Below, one piece after another: positions 7,729 through 15,818 of a stretch of DNA of 64,000 bases (positions are counted from its first letter, which is position 1; each line of letters opens with the position of its first letter). The notes beneath the pieces were generated by a model that was not told the DNA's origin, ran no database searches, and saw only the letters and a program-made list of their open reading frames with translations. Source of the DNA: Micromonospora sp. FIMYZ51. GTDB lineage: Bacteria > Actinomycetota > Actinomycetes > Mycobacteriales > Micromonosporaceae. A program made the position numbers and the translations under genes. Location of the stretch: contig NZ_CP134706.1 in the NCBI RefSeq assembly GCF_038246755.1, positions 248,001-312,000 on the forward strand, in the 5' to 3' direction.

Positions 7729-9165
7729 CTACCTCCAGTCGACGCTGAGGTACTGCGTCTCCTGGTACGCGCGCAGCCCGTCCCGGCCGCCCTCCCGCCC
7801 GATGCCGCTCTGCTTGACCCCGCCGAACGGGTACGCGGCGTCGGAGACCACGCCCCGGTTGACCCCGACCATGCCGGCCTCGGTCGCCTCGGCCAGCTTC
7901 AGCGCCCACCGCAGGTCGGCCGAGAAGACGTACGCGGCCAGCCCCAACTCGGTCCCGTTGAGCATGATCAGCAACTCGTCCTCGGTCTGCCAGGCGACGA
8001 TCGGTGCGACCGGCCCGAAGATCTCCTCGGTGACCACGTCGGCGTCGGGCGGCACGTCCCGCAGCACGGTGGGCGGGTAGTAGCAGTCGCCCTCCGGTGC
8101 CGGTGCCCGGTGGCTGATCCGGGCCCCCCGGGCCAGCGCGTCCTGCACCAGCGCGTCCACCCCTTCGACGGCGCGAGCGCTGATCAGCGGCCCGATCTGG
8201 GCCCCGGAGGCGGCCGGGCCGACCGTGAGCGCGGCGGTGGCCGCCCCGAACCGCTCGGTGAACTCCCCGATCACCTCGGCGTGCACGTAGAACCGGTTGG
8301 CCGCGGTGCACGCCTGCCCGCCGTTGCGGAACTTCGCGATCATCGCGCCGGCCACCGCGGCGTCCAGGTCGGCGTCGGCGGCCACCACGAATGGCGCGTT
8401 GCCACCGAGTTCCATCGAGGTGTTCACGACCCGCTCTGCGGCCTGGGCGAGCAGCCGCCGGCCGACCGGCGTGGAGCCGGTGAAGGAGAGCTTGCGGACC
8501 CGCGCGTCGCGCAGCCAGGCGCCCACGACCGTGGCGGCCGAGCTGGTCGGCACGACCGTCACGGCCTCCGGCGGCAGCCCGGCCTCGGTGAGGATCCGGG
8601 CCAGCGCGTACGCGGTCAGCGGGGTCTCCGAGGCCGGCTTGATGACCACCGTGCAGCCGGCCGCCAGCGCTGGACCGGCCTTGCGGGTGATCATGGCCGC
8701 CGGGAAGTTCCAGGGCGTGACCAGGGCCGACACGCCCACCGGTCGGGTCGTCACGATCGCCCGCGCGCCGCCCGTCGGGGTCGGGGTGAAATCGCCGTCG
8801 CTGCGTACCGCCTCCTCGGCGGACCAGCGGAAGAAGTCGGCCGCGTACCCGACCTCGGCGAGCGCGTCCGCCCGCGACTTGCCGTTCTCCAGGCAGATCA
8901 GCTCCGCCAGGTCGGCACTGCGCTCGGTCATCAGCTGGTACGCCCGGAGCAGCACGTCGGAGCGGTGCCGTGCCGGCGTGGCTGCCCAGGCCGGGAAGGC
9001 CCGCGCGGCGGCGTCGACCGCGGCGGTGGCGTCGGCGGTGCCACCGTCGAGCACCGTGGCGACGACCTGGCCGGTGGCCGGGTCGGTGACCCTCAGCCCA
9101 CCGCCGGGATGGGCCGGCAACAGTCGGGCCAACAGGTCGGCCGGGCTGGCGATGATGCTGGTCAT
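7729..9165 (-). CDS. NAD(P)-dependent aldehyde dehydrogenase (succinate-semialdehyde type)
   Basis: A 478-aa member of the ALDH superfamily. The coenzyme fold includes TPWNFPAAMITRKAGPALAAG, the Glu base lies in MELGGNAPFVV, and the catalytic Cys lies in GGQACTAANRFYV. The C-terminal EEIFGPVAPI and PFGGVKQSGIGREGG are also standard. It oxidises an aldehyde to an acid using NAD(P). The closest type is GabD/succinate semialdehyde dehydrogenase, but substrate specificity is not readable. ATG at 9165 overlaps the kinase stop (ATGA), making it the last gene of the TPP enzyme-kinase-ALDH operon, where it would oxidise the aldehyde left after cleavage or decarboxylation. Confidence 0.92.
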   Translation of the reverse strand: MTSIIASPADLLARLLPAHPGGGLRVTDPATGQVVATVLDGGTADATAAVDAAARAFPAWAATPARHRSDVLLRAYQLMTERSADLAELICLENGKSRADALAEVGYAADFFRWSAEEAVRSDGDFTPTPTGGARAIVTTRPVGVSALVTPWNFPAAMITRKAGPALAAGCTVVIKPASETPLTAYALARILTEAGLPPEAVTVVPTSSAATVVGAWLRDARVRKLSFTGSTPVGRRLLAQAAERVVNTSMELGGNAPFVVAADADLDAAVAGAMIAKFRNGGQACTAANRFYVHAEVIGEFTERFGAATAALTVGPAASGAQIGPLISARAVEGVDALVQDALARGARISHRAPAPEGDCYYPPTVLRDVPPDADVVTEEIFGPVAPIVAWQTEDELLIMLNGTELGLAAYVFSADLRWALKLAEATEAGMVGVNRGVVSDAAYPFGGVKQSGIGREGGRDGLRAYQETQYLSVDWR

Positions 9166-10607
9166 GATTCTCCTTCGGTGGCCGTCCGCCAGCGGCGGTA
9201 GAGGTCGGCGTACCGCTCGACCCGGGCCGGGTCGGGTGCGTAGGTGTGCAGCGGGCCGCGCAGCAGCCGGGCCTGCTCGTCCAGGGGCAGGCCGCCGGTG
9301 CCGGTGAGCGCGAGCAGCGCGGCGCCCTTGAGGCTGACGTCCGGCTCGGTGCAGACCGCGACCTCGCGGCCGAGCACGTCGGCGCGGAGCCGGGCCAGCC
9401 GCTCCGAGCGGGCGGTGCCGCCAGCCAGCACGATGGACAGCCGGGGATCGTCGCCGGTGAGCCGGTCGACTCCCTCCCGGACGCCGTAGGCGACGGCCTC
9501 CAGCACGGCCAGGAAGACGTGCGCCGGGCCGTGGTCGGCGTGCAGCCCGGCCAGCGAGCCCCGGGTGGCGGGCTGCCAGCGTGGGAACCGGCTTCCGGAG
9601 AGATTCGGGTCGGCGAGCACCCCGCCGGCACCGGGCCCGATCCGGTCCATCTCCGCGCCGAGCCGGTCGATCGCCACGGCCGGTCCGGGATGCCCGAGCA
9701 GCCGGGCCCACCAGGCGGCGGCCCCGCCGGTCATCCCGGTCGCGCCGCCGATCGTCCAGCGTCCACCGGCGGTGTACGGGTTGAGGGTCGCCCCCGGTGG
9801 CGGATCGGTCGGCTGGTCGAGCACCCGGACCAGCACGTCGGTGGTGCCGGCGATGTCGGCTATCGCGTCGGTGCGGGTGCCGGCGACGAGGGTGGCGCCG
9901 ACCGTCCCGTCCGGCCCACCACCGACCACCGGCACCTCCCGGGGCAGGCCGAGCAGCCGGCCGACGCTGGCGGTCGTACCGCCGATCACGTCGGTGGCGG
10001 CTTGCTGCGGCGGGAACAGCTCCGGGCGTACGCCGACCGCCTCGATGGCCGCGACCGACCAGTCCCGCTTCCGCACGGCGCTGGCCCCGAAGTACGCGGC
10101 GCTTGTGTGGTCGGTGGCGACCACCCCGGTCATCCGGGCGATCAGGAAGTCCTTCGGGTGCAGGGCGTACGCCACCCGCGCGTACGCCTGCGGGTCGGTC
10201 GTCCGCAGGTGGAGCAGGGCGGCCAGGGCACCGCCGGTGACCGTCGGCCGGCCGCTGTCGCGCAGCAGGTCGGCCGTCCGCTCGCCGAGCCGGTTCCGCA
10301 GCTCGGCGAGCCCGGCGCTGTCCGCCCAGCCGTGCGCCGGGCCGACCGGCGCGAGCGACCGGTCGATCAGGACGGTGCCGATGTGCCCGGCGATGCCGAT
10401 GCCCCGGATGTCGTCGGCGTGCCCGCCGGTGACCGCGCCGATGGTCCGCACGACCTGCTGCCAGAGCAGCTCGGCGTCGAAGGTCAGTCCCGAGCCGGCG
10501 TCCTGCCGTTCGGTGCGGTGCTCGGCGCGGACCACGCCGGACCCGTCGACGACGGCCGCTCGGATCGCCGAGGAGCCGACGTCGACGGCGAGTACGGCGC
10601 TTGTCAC
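9162..10607 (-). CDS. FGGY family carbohydrate kinase
   Basis: A 481-aa sugar/polyol kinase. The N-terminal ATPase motif is VLAVDVGSSAIRAAV. A substrate-loop region GPAHGWADSAGLAELR follows, and the second ATPase half has GGGPDGTVGATLVAG, GGATGMTGGAAAWW and the C-terminal adenosine motif VLAGGTARSERLARLRADVLG. It phosphorylates a sugar, polyol or sugar-derived ketone with ATP. GTG at 10607 is chosen because it overlaps the TPP-enzyme stop by 4 bp. FGGY kinases act on xylulose, ribulose, glycerol, erythritol and others; no motif here fixes the substrate. Its pairing with a TPP enzyme and an ALDH recalls the logic of inositol catabolism (IolD-IolC-IolA), although IolC is PfkB-type. Confidence 0.9.
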   Translation of the reverse strand: MTSAVLAVDVGSSAIRAAVVDGSGVVRAEHRTERQDAGSGLTFDAELLWQQVVRTIGAVTGGHADDIRGIGIAGHIGTVLIDRSLAPVGPAHGWADSAGLAELRNRLGERTADLLRDSGRPTVTGGALAALLHLRTTDPQAYARVAYALHPKDFLIARMTGVVATDHTSAAYFGASAVRKRDWSVAAIEAVGVRPELFPPQQAATDVIGGTTASVGRLLGLPREVPVVGGGPDGTVGATLVAGTRTDAIADIAGTTDVLVRVLDQPTDPPPGATLNPYTAGGRWTIGGATGMTGGAAAWWARLLGHPGPAVAIDRLGAEMDRIGPGAGGVLADPNLSGSRFPRWQPATRGSLAGLHADHGPAHVFLAVLEAVAYGVREGVDRLTGDDPRLSIVLAGGTARSERLARLRADVLGREVAVCTEPDVSLKGAALLALTGTGGLPLDEQARLLRGPLHTYAPDPARVERYADLYRRWRTATEGES

Positions 10608-12301
10608 TTCCCGGCCTGGTACGGGGCGAAGGACGGGAAGGTCCAGGCGTTGACGTCCCGGTCGATCGGCACGTCGAGTACGGCCGGGGTGTTGCCCTCG
10701 AACACCTTGCGCACCCGCTGGCAGAGCGCGTCCAGGTTGGTGATCACCTCGCCGTCGACGCCCATGCCCCGGGCCACCGTGCCGAAGTCGACGGTGTTGA
10801 AGTCGACGCCGATGGTGCGGCCGTTGAAGTGCAGCACCTGCTCTTGGCGGATGTTGCCGTAACTCGAGTCGTTGAGCACCACCACACACACCTTGCCACC
10901 GACCCGGGCCAACGTCTCCAGCTCCCCCAGACTCATGCCCAGCGAGCCGTCGCCGATCAGCGCCAGCACCGGACGATCCGGGTCGATCAGGGTGGCGGCG
11001 ATGGCCGACGGCAGCGCGAAGCCCATGTTGCCGAAGCCGACCGGCTTGATGTACGTGTTCGGCTGGGTGATCTCCCAGAGGAAGGACCACACGCCCGGGT
11101 TGCCGGCGTCCGGGATGAGCAGGGTGTTCTCCGGGGCCACCGACCGCAGCGCCCGGACGATGTCGGCGGGGGAGAGCACGCCCTTCGGCGAGGCGTCCTT
11201 GACCTCGGCGTCCGCCCACCACTCGGCTTCGGCGGCCTGTAGCCCGGCGACCCATTCGGCCCGGGACGCCCTGGCCCCGGCGGCCCGGTCGCCTACGGCG
11301 ACGAGCAGGTCCCGGGCGAACGCGCCGAGGTCGCCGACGATGCCGTCGGTGATCTCGCCGTAGTAGCGGCCGATCATCGCCGGGTCCACGTCGACCTGGA
11401 TCACCTCGGGCAGTTGGCGACGCCAGCGGGTGGTGGAGACGGCGTTGAGGCTGTTGCCGAGCGCCAGCACCAGGTCGGCGTCGGTCAACACCCGGGTGGA
11501 GAGGTTTGTGCCCATCCGGCTGACCGCACCGAAGACCAGCGGGTGGTTGGTGCGCACCGCGCCGATGCCGTTGAACGTGGTGACGACCGGGATGTTCAGC
11601 GCGTCGGCGAGGGCCAGCACGTCCTCGCTGGCGCGGGAACGGTTGCCGCCGTTGCCGAGCCAGATGACCGGCCGTTCGGCGGCCAGCAGGCGTTCGGCGG
11701 CGCGGGCCACGGCCAGCGGGTTGGGGCTGGGCCGCTCGCCGGTCCACTTGCGGGCCGGGTGCGTACCCGGGACGACCGGCGGGTTGTCGATCAGACCTTC
11801 GATGGTGTCGCGGGCGAAGTCCAGGTGGACCGGGCCCGGGTTGCCGGTGACGGCGTTGACGTACGCCTCCTCCATCGCCTGCTTGATGCCGTTGGCGTGC
11901 GCGACGAGCCGGCTGTACTTGGTCAACGACTTGAACAGCTCGACGTGGTCGGCGTTCTGGGCGTCGTCCTTGTGGATGTTCTCGCCGTTGTTGTTGCAGG
12001 TGAGGATGAACGCCGGGCTGGAGTCCCGGAAGGCGCCGCCGACGCCGGTGATGAGGTTTGTCGCGCCCGGCCCGGTGGTGGCGATGCAGGCCGCGGGCTG
12101 GCCGGTGAGTCGCCCGTAGGCGTCGGCCATGACGGCGGCGGCGCCCTCGTGGCGGGTGTGCACGAACTCGATCCCGTCGGTGTCGATGATGGCGTCGGTG
12201 ATCGCCAGGGTCTGCCCGCCCACGACGCCGAAGACGTACTCGACGCCGAGGGATCGCAGCATCTCGACCACTACCTGGCCGCCGGTCTTCTTGCTGGTCA
12301 C
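10604..12301 (-). CDS. Thiamine-diphosphate-dependent enzyme, acetolactate-synthase superfamily
   Basis: A 565-aa three-domain TPP enzyme. The PYR domain has the activating Glu52 in TRHEGAAAVMADAYGR. A middle domain follows (AAERLLAAERPVIWLGNGG). The PP domain carries the Mg/TPP motif GDGSLGMSLGELETL ending in VVVLNDSSYGN. Superfamily members form or cleave C-C bonds next to a carbonyl (acetolactate synthase, decarboxylases, IolD hydrolase, sulfoacetaldehyde acetyltransferase). There is no regulatory subunit gene nearby, and the context is catabolic, which argues against branched-chain amino-acid synthesis. It is first gene of the leftward operon. Its promoter region holds operator O2, identical in reverse complement to O1. 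Confidence 0.88.
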   Translation of the reverse strand: MTSKKTGGQVVVEMLRSLGVEYVFGVVGGQTLAITDAIIDTDGIEFVHTRHEGAAAVMADAYGRLTGQPAACIATTGPGATNLITGVGGAFRDSSPAFILTCNNNGENIHKDDAQNADHVELFKSLTKYSRLVAHANGIKQAMEEAYVNAVTGNPGPVHLDFARDTIEGLIDNPPVVPGTHPARKWTGERPSPNPLAVARAAERLLAAERPVIWLGNGGNRSRASEDVLALADALNIPVVTTFNGIGAVRTNHPLVFGAVSRMGTNLSTRVLTDADLVLALGNSLNAVSTTRWRRQLPEVIQVDVDPAMIGRYYGEITDGIVGDLGAFARDLLVAVGDRAAGARASRAEWVAGLQAAEAEWWADAEVKDASPKGVLSPADIVRALRSVAPENTLLIPDAGNPGVWSFLWEITQPNTYIKPVGFGNMGFALPSAIAATLIDPDRPVLALIGDGSLGMSLGELETLARVGGKVCVVVLNDSSYGNIRQEQVLHFNGRTIGVDFNTVDFGTVARGMGVDGEVITNLDALCQRVRKVFEGNTPAVLDVPIDRDVNAWTFPSFAPYQAGK

Positions 12302-12451
12302 GTCGACTCTCTTCCGGTTGAGGGGAATGCGGGACGAGGCCGGGCCGGTGCGCGGGCCGCAGCTGCTCGCGGATGCTCAGCGGGGACCGGTCAGCGTTGG
12401 CGCGGGGGAGTCGCGGCTGCCGGCGAGTGGGGTCAGCTTAACCCCTGTCGC

Positions 12452-12467
12452 CTAGTTGTCTAGAACA
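12452..12467. promoter_or_regulatory. GntR-type operator O2
   Basis: CTAGTTGTCTAGAACA is the exact reverse complement of O1 (6949-6964). It lies about 150 bp upstream of the TPP-enzyme start in the 295-bp divergent control region 12302-12596. An identical 16-mer beside a regulator gene and beside a catabolic operon in the same cluster is strong evidence for one regulon. Confidence 0.8.
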
Positions 12468-12525
12468 ATCGTGAACGCCTTCACAGGATGCTCCACCGCT
12501 GGTGAGACGGGCTTGAAACAACCTC

Positions 12526-12554
12526 TTGACACGCCGTTCACCAGGTCTTAGGTT
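12526..12554 (+). promoter_or_regulatory. Promoter of the second GntR gene
   Basis: TTGACA (12526-12531) and TAGGTT (12549-12554) are separated by exactly 17 bp, a near-consensus housekeeping sigma promoter pointing right. The predicted start point near 12561 falls at the edge of operator O3, so a bound repressor would block initiation. Confidence 0.7.
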
Positions 12555-12561
12555 CCTTGCA

Positions 12562-12577
12562 AGTTATCTAGATAACT
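12562..12577. promoter_or_regulatory. GntR-type operator O3
   Basis: AGTTATCTAGATAACT is a perfect 16-bp palindrome. It shares the AGTT-TCTAGA core with O1 and O2, and sits at the predicted transcription start of the second GntR gene. Its full symmetry suggests a high-affinity site for autoregulation. Confidence 0.75.
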
Positions 12578-12596
12578 AGAGTATAGGTCGCGATGC

Positions 12597-13307
12597 ATGG
12601 CTGACGTTGCGCTCCCGAGCTACCAACGAATCCGCCACGCATTGCGCCAGGAGTTGGAGCGCGGGGCTCTGGCTCCGGGCGACCGGATGCCCACCGAGCG
12701 GGAACTCGTCGAACGCTTCGGGGTGGCGCACATGACCGTGCGGCACGCCATCGACGGACTCGTCCGGGACGGGCTGGTGGTGCGCCGGCGTGGGTCGGGA
12801 ACATTCGTCGTCCGTACGCGGCCGATGGCCCGCTCCGCGACACGGTTGCAGAGCTTCAGCGAGGAGCTGGGCGGTGCGATCGTCCGCGGGCAGGTCATCA
12901 GGCAGTGCGAGGTCCAGCCGGACCGGGACGTGGCCGAGGCACTGGCCATGTCGTGGCACGGCCGGGTCGTCGAGCTGCTCCGGGTCCGGACGGTGGACGG
13001 AACGCCCGCGTCACTACAGCAGGTCTTCATCCCCATCAAGTTCGCCCCGGCGCTGGCTCGGGACGACCTGACCGACCGATCGCTCTACCAGTACCTCGCC
13101 GACGCCGGCGTGACGCTCGACCGAGCGGAACAGCGCCTCTTCGCCGTCGCGGCCGGGAAGTGGCATGCCGAGCTGCTCGGGGTGCCCTTCGCTACACCAC
13201 TGCTCGCCAGCGAGCGGCTGTCCCGCGACGTCGCCAACCATCCGGTCGAGTTCGCGCGGACCTGGTCCCAGCCCGAGTTGTCGGTCTGGGTCGAGATGCA
13301 CAGGTAA
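12597..13307 (+). CDS. GntR family (HutC-type) transcriptional regulator
   Basis: A 236-aa regulator with an N-terminal winged helix (YQRIRHALRQELERGALAPGDRMPTERELVERFGVAHMTVRHAIDGL) and a C-terminal UTRA sensor domain. It is a paralogue of the regulator at 6991: both share the RMTVRQA/HMTVRHA helix and the G-S-G-(S/T) wing. ATG at 12597 is used; ATG at 12593 is out of frame. It lies directly before the transporter operon, under a promoter covered by O3. Two related repressors with similar operators may sense different intermediates or compete for the same sites. Confidence 0.92.
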   Translation: MADVALPSYQRIRHALRQELERGALAPGDRMPTERELVERFGVAHMTVRHAIDGLVRDGLVVRRRGSGTFVVRTRPMARSATRLQSFSEELGGAIVRGQVIRQCEVQPDRDVAEALAMSWHGRVVELLRVRTVDGTPASLQQVFIPIKFAPALARDDLTDRSLYQYLADAGVTLDRAEQRLFAVAAGKWHAELLGVPFATPLLASERLSRDVANHPVEFARTWSQPELSVWVEMHR

Positions 13308-13373
13308 CGGCATATCCCCCTATTTGAACCCGCAACTTCCCCCGCGGCTCTGGGGCAGTCGAAAGGCTCCACC

Positions 13374-14738
13374 ATGACTCAGCGCGTCCTGTTCCGCGGT
13401 GCCGCCCTCGCGGCATCGCTGGTCGTGGCACTACCGCTAGCGGCCTGTTCCACCTCCGGTGCCGGCCAGTCCGACGGCGACGGCACCACCATCAAGGTCC
13501 TGGTCAGCTCCGGCCACCAGCAGTTCAACCCGGTCTGGGACAAGCTGCCTGAGTTCACGGCCGAGACCGGCATCACGGTCCAGCTGGACCAGGTCGCGAC
13601 CACCGACATCGAGGGCGCCTTCCAGCGGGATGTCACCGTCGGCGCCTGCACCTACGACAACGTCGAGCTGCTCGACGGCGCCCTGGCCGGTGCGGCTCCG
13701 AAGATGGCTGACCTGGCGCCGTACCTGACCAAGAGCGGCTCCAGCGCCGAGGAGCTGTTCGGTGCCCAGGTCGGCTGGACCAAGGGCGCCATGGAGTTCG
13801 ACGGCAAGGTCGCCTACTACCCGTTCTACTCCGGGGCCAAGGGCGTCGCCTACCGCGAGGACCTGTTCACCGACGACAAGAACAAGGCCGACTTCCGGGC
13901 CAAGTACGGCTACGACATCCCCACCCCGCCGACCACGCCGGACCAGATCGTCGACCTGGCGGAGTTCTTCACCAACCGGGGCACCAAGTACGGCATCGTC
14001 TTCTCCGGCCAGGGCGACTCGGGCGAGACCACGCTTGCCGACGTGATCTTCCGGCACGGCGTCAACGGCTACCAGGCGGACGACGACAACGCCCTCTGGG
14101 GCCCGTCGAACACCGCCAACCAGGCGAAGGTGGTCGAGTCGGCGCGCTGGCTGATCGATCTGATCAACAAGGGGTACGCGCCCCGCGAGGTCACCTCGAT
14201 GGCCACCGGTGAGGCGACCTCGTTCTACACGGCCGGCAACGCGGCCATGATCTACGACCACATCTACCTGCCGTGGGCGCAGTTCTCCGCGCAGGAGGTG
14301 GTCTCCAAGATCGGTAAGACCGGTTCCTTCGAGCCGCCGAGCTTCGTCGAGGGCGCGGGCGGCATCACCTTCTACTGGGGTCGCGGCATCCCCGAGTGCA
14401 GCAAGAACAAGGACGCCTCCTGGACCTTCATGCAGTGGGTGATGTCCGAGGAGAACCAGAAGCTCGCACTGACCAAGGGCCAGGGCGTGTACGTGCCGAC
14501 CGACCAGAACCTGCTGGCCTGGTCGGTGGAGCAGGGCGTGGTCCCGCAGGGCGTCGCCGACGCGGTGTCGAACAACAAGCCGTACAAGGTCACCACGGCC
14601 ACCGGCCGGATGCGCCAGAAGATCAACATCCCGCTCGTCGACCGGCTCTACCAGGGCAACCTGACGCCCGAGGAGTACGCGAAGCAGAGCGGCGAGGCCA
14701 TCCAGAAGGAAGCCGTGGACTCGGGTCTGGTCCAGTAA
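13374..14738 (+). CDS. Sugar-type ABC transporter substrate-binding lipoprotein
   Basis: A 454-aa extracellular binding protein with a lipoprotein signal peptide and lipobox LAAC (Cys about 25). A bacterial SBP family 1 fold follows (TIKVLVSSGHQQFNPVWDKL, FTAETGITVQLDQV, YYPFYSGAKGVAYREDLF, GEATSFYTAGNAAMIYDH). This family captures oligosaccharides, polyols and glycerol derivatives at the membrane outer face. It is the first structural gene after the GntR gene, and two permease genes follow. The hairpin at 14743-14760 may keep binding-protein mRNA in excess, as in other actinobacterial sugar operons. The ligand is unknown but defines the substrate of the whole cluster. Confidence 0.93.
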   Translation: MTQRVLFRGAALAASLVVALPLAACSTSGAGQSDGDGTTIKVLVSSGHQQFNPVWDKLPEFTAETGITVQLDQVATTDIEGAFQRDVTVGACTYDNVELLDGALAGAAPKMADLAPYLTKSGSSAEELFGAQVGWTKGAMEFDGKVAYYPFYSGAKGVAYREDLFTDDKNKADFRAKYGYDIPTPPTTPDQIVDLAEFFTNRGTKYGIVFSGQGDSGETTLADVIFRHGVNGYQADDDNALWGPSNTANQAKVVESARWLIDLINKGYAPREVTSMATGEATSFYTAGNAAMIYDHIYLPWAQFSAQEVVSKIGKTGSFEPPSFVEGAGGITFYWGRGIPECSKNKDASWTFMQWVMSEENQKLALTKGQGVYVPTDQNLLAWSVEQGVVPQGVADAVSNNKPYKVTTATGRMRQKINIPLVDRLYQGNLTPEEYAKQSGEAIQKEAVDSGLVQ

Positions 14739-14742
14739 CGGA

Positions 14743-14760
14743 CCCGCCGGTGCCGGCGGG
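14743..14760 (+). terminator. Intra-operon hairpin after the binding-protein gene
   Basis: CCCGCCGG (14743-14750) and CCGGCGGG (14753-14760) form a perfect 8-bp stem 5 bases past the stop. Such stem-loops between a binding-protein gene and its permeases usually act as partial terminators or 3' stabilisers rather than full stops; the permease gene follows with its own strong ribosome-binding site. Confidence 0.55.
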
Positions 14761-14834
14761 CCTGTCCCTGGCCCGTCGGCACCGCCCGCTCTCACCCGTA
14801 CCGACCACATCTCACCGAGGAGGAGGTGGACGCC

Positions 14835-15818
14835 ATGGCCGGTAACAGCACCACCGTCGATGCAGAGGCGCCCTCGTCCGGCACACCTGCTGCCGTTGCC
14901 GACCGGCCCAAGCGCCGGGGCAGCACGCAGGCCCGTCAGCGGGACCGCCGGTACTACTGGTTCCTGCTTCCGTCGGGCATCGCGATCCTGCTGCTCATCG
15001 TCCTGCCGCTGGCGTACACGTTCTACCTCAGCCTCCGGCACTACGACCTGGCCCGCGGCATGGACGAGTTCATCGGACTGGCCAACTACGCCAACATCTT
15101 CTCCGGTGGCGACCCGGAGTTCATCAAGTCGCTGCTCCGTACGCTGCTCTACGTCTTCGTGGTCATCGCCGTCGACTTCGTGCTCGGCATGACGCAGGCG
15201 CTGCTGCTGTTCGAGATGAAGCCGCGTACGGCGAAGGTCTTCCGGATGATCTTCATGCTGCCGATCCTGCTCATCCCGACCGGCGCGGCGGTGTTCTGGC
15301 GGACCACCATGTGGGCGCCGCCGAACGAGCAGTTCCTCCGCTCGCTGAACCTGGACGGCCTGATCGACCCGCCGCTCGGCAACCCGAACCTGGCCCTCTG
15401 GGCGATCATCATCACCGTCATCTGGGCCTGGTCGCCCTGGGTCTTCCTGCTGCTCTCCGGCGGCCTGGACTACCTGGACCGCAGCGCGCTCGAAGCCTCC
15501 CAGGTGGACGGCGCCGGCTACTGGCAGCGGCTGTGGCACATCATCCTGCCGCTGATGCGCCCGATCATCTTCGTGACGCTGAGCTTCAAGGCGGTCGACT
15601 CGTTCCTGTCGTTCCCGTTCGTCTGGGTGATGACCCAGGGCGGTCCGCAGAACAGCACCCACCTGATGAGCACCTACATCTACGAGCAGGCGTTCAAGTT
15701 CCTCAACTACGGCTTCGGCTCCGCGCTGGCGATCGTGATGCTGATGATCTCCTCGGCGCTCTCCATCGGCGCGGTCCTCTACTGGCAGCGTACGCAGGAC
15801 AAGGGGGCACTGTCGTGA
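14835..15818 (+). CDS. Sugar ABC transporter permease (MalF/UgpA type)
   Basis: A 327-aa inner-membrane protein. A hydrophilic Arg-rich N-terminus precedes six helices. The EAA motif that docks the ATPase is seen as EASQVDGAGYWQRLWHIILPLM. ATG at 14835 is chosen because GAGGAGGAGG at 14816-14825 is 9 bases upstream; the GTG at 14826 abuts it. It forms a heterodimeric channel with the next gene product, whose start overlaps by 4 bp. No ATP-binding subunit is encoded in this cluster, so a shared MsiK-like ATPase elsewhere must energise it. Confidence 0.93.
   Translation: MAGNSTTVDAEAPSSGTPAAVADRPKRRGSTQARQRDRRYYWFLLPSGIAILLLIVLPLAYTFYLSLRHYDLARGMDEFIGLANYANIFSGGDPEFIKSLLRTLLYVFVVIAVDFVLGMTQALLLFEMKPRTAKVFRMIFMLPILLIPTGAAVFWRTTMWAPPNEQFLRSLNLDGLIDPPLGNPNLALWAIIITVIWAWSPWVFLLLSGGLDYLDRSALEASQVDGAGYWQRLWHIILPLMRPIIFVTLSFKAVDSFLSFPFVWVMTQGGPQNSTHLMSTYIYEQAFKFLNYGFGSALAIVMLMISSALSIGAVLYWQRTQDKGALS

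Noticed and set aside
7710..7729. Terminator between the first GntR gene and the ALDH gene
   Set aside because: Only 18 bp separate the two stops and no stem could be drawn.
9246..10862. 538-aa open frame antisense to the kinase gene
   Set aside because: No recognisable domain; the kinase and TPP enzyme on the minus strand have full motif sets and overlapping starts.
10604..12301. Biosynthetic acetolactate synthase (IlvB)
   Set aside because: No IlvN small subunit or IlvC gene follows, and the gene is under the same operator as catabolic genes.
13437..15662. 741-aa open frame antisense to the transporter genes
   Set aside because: Low-complexity composition typical of antisense frames in high-GC DNA; the forward strand encodes clear ABC components.
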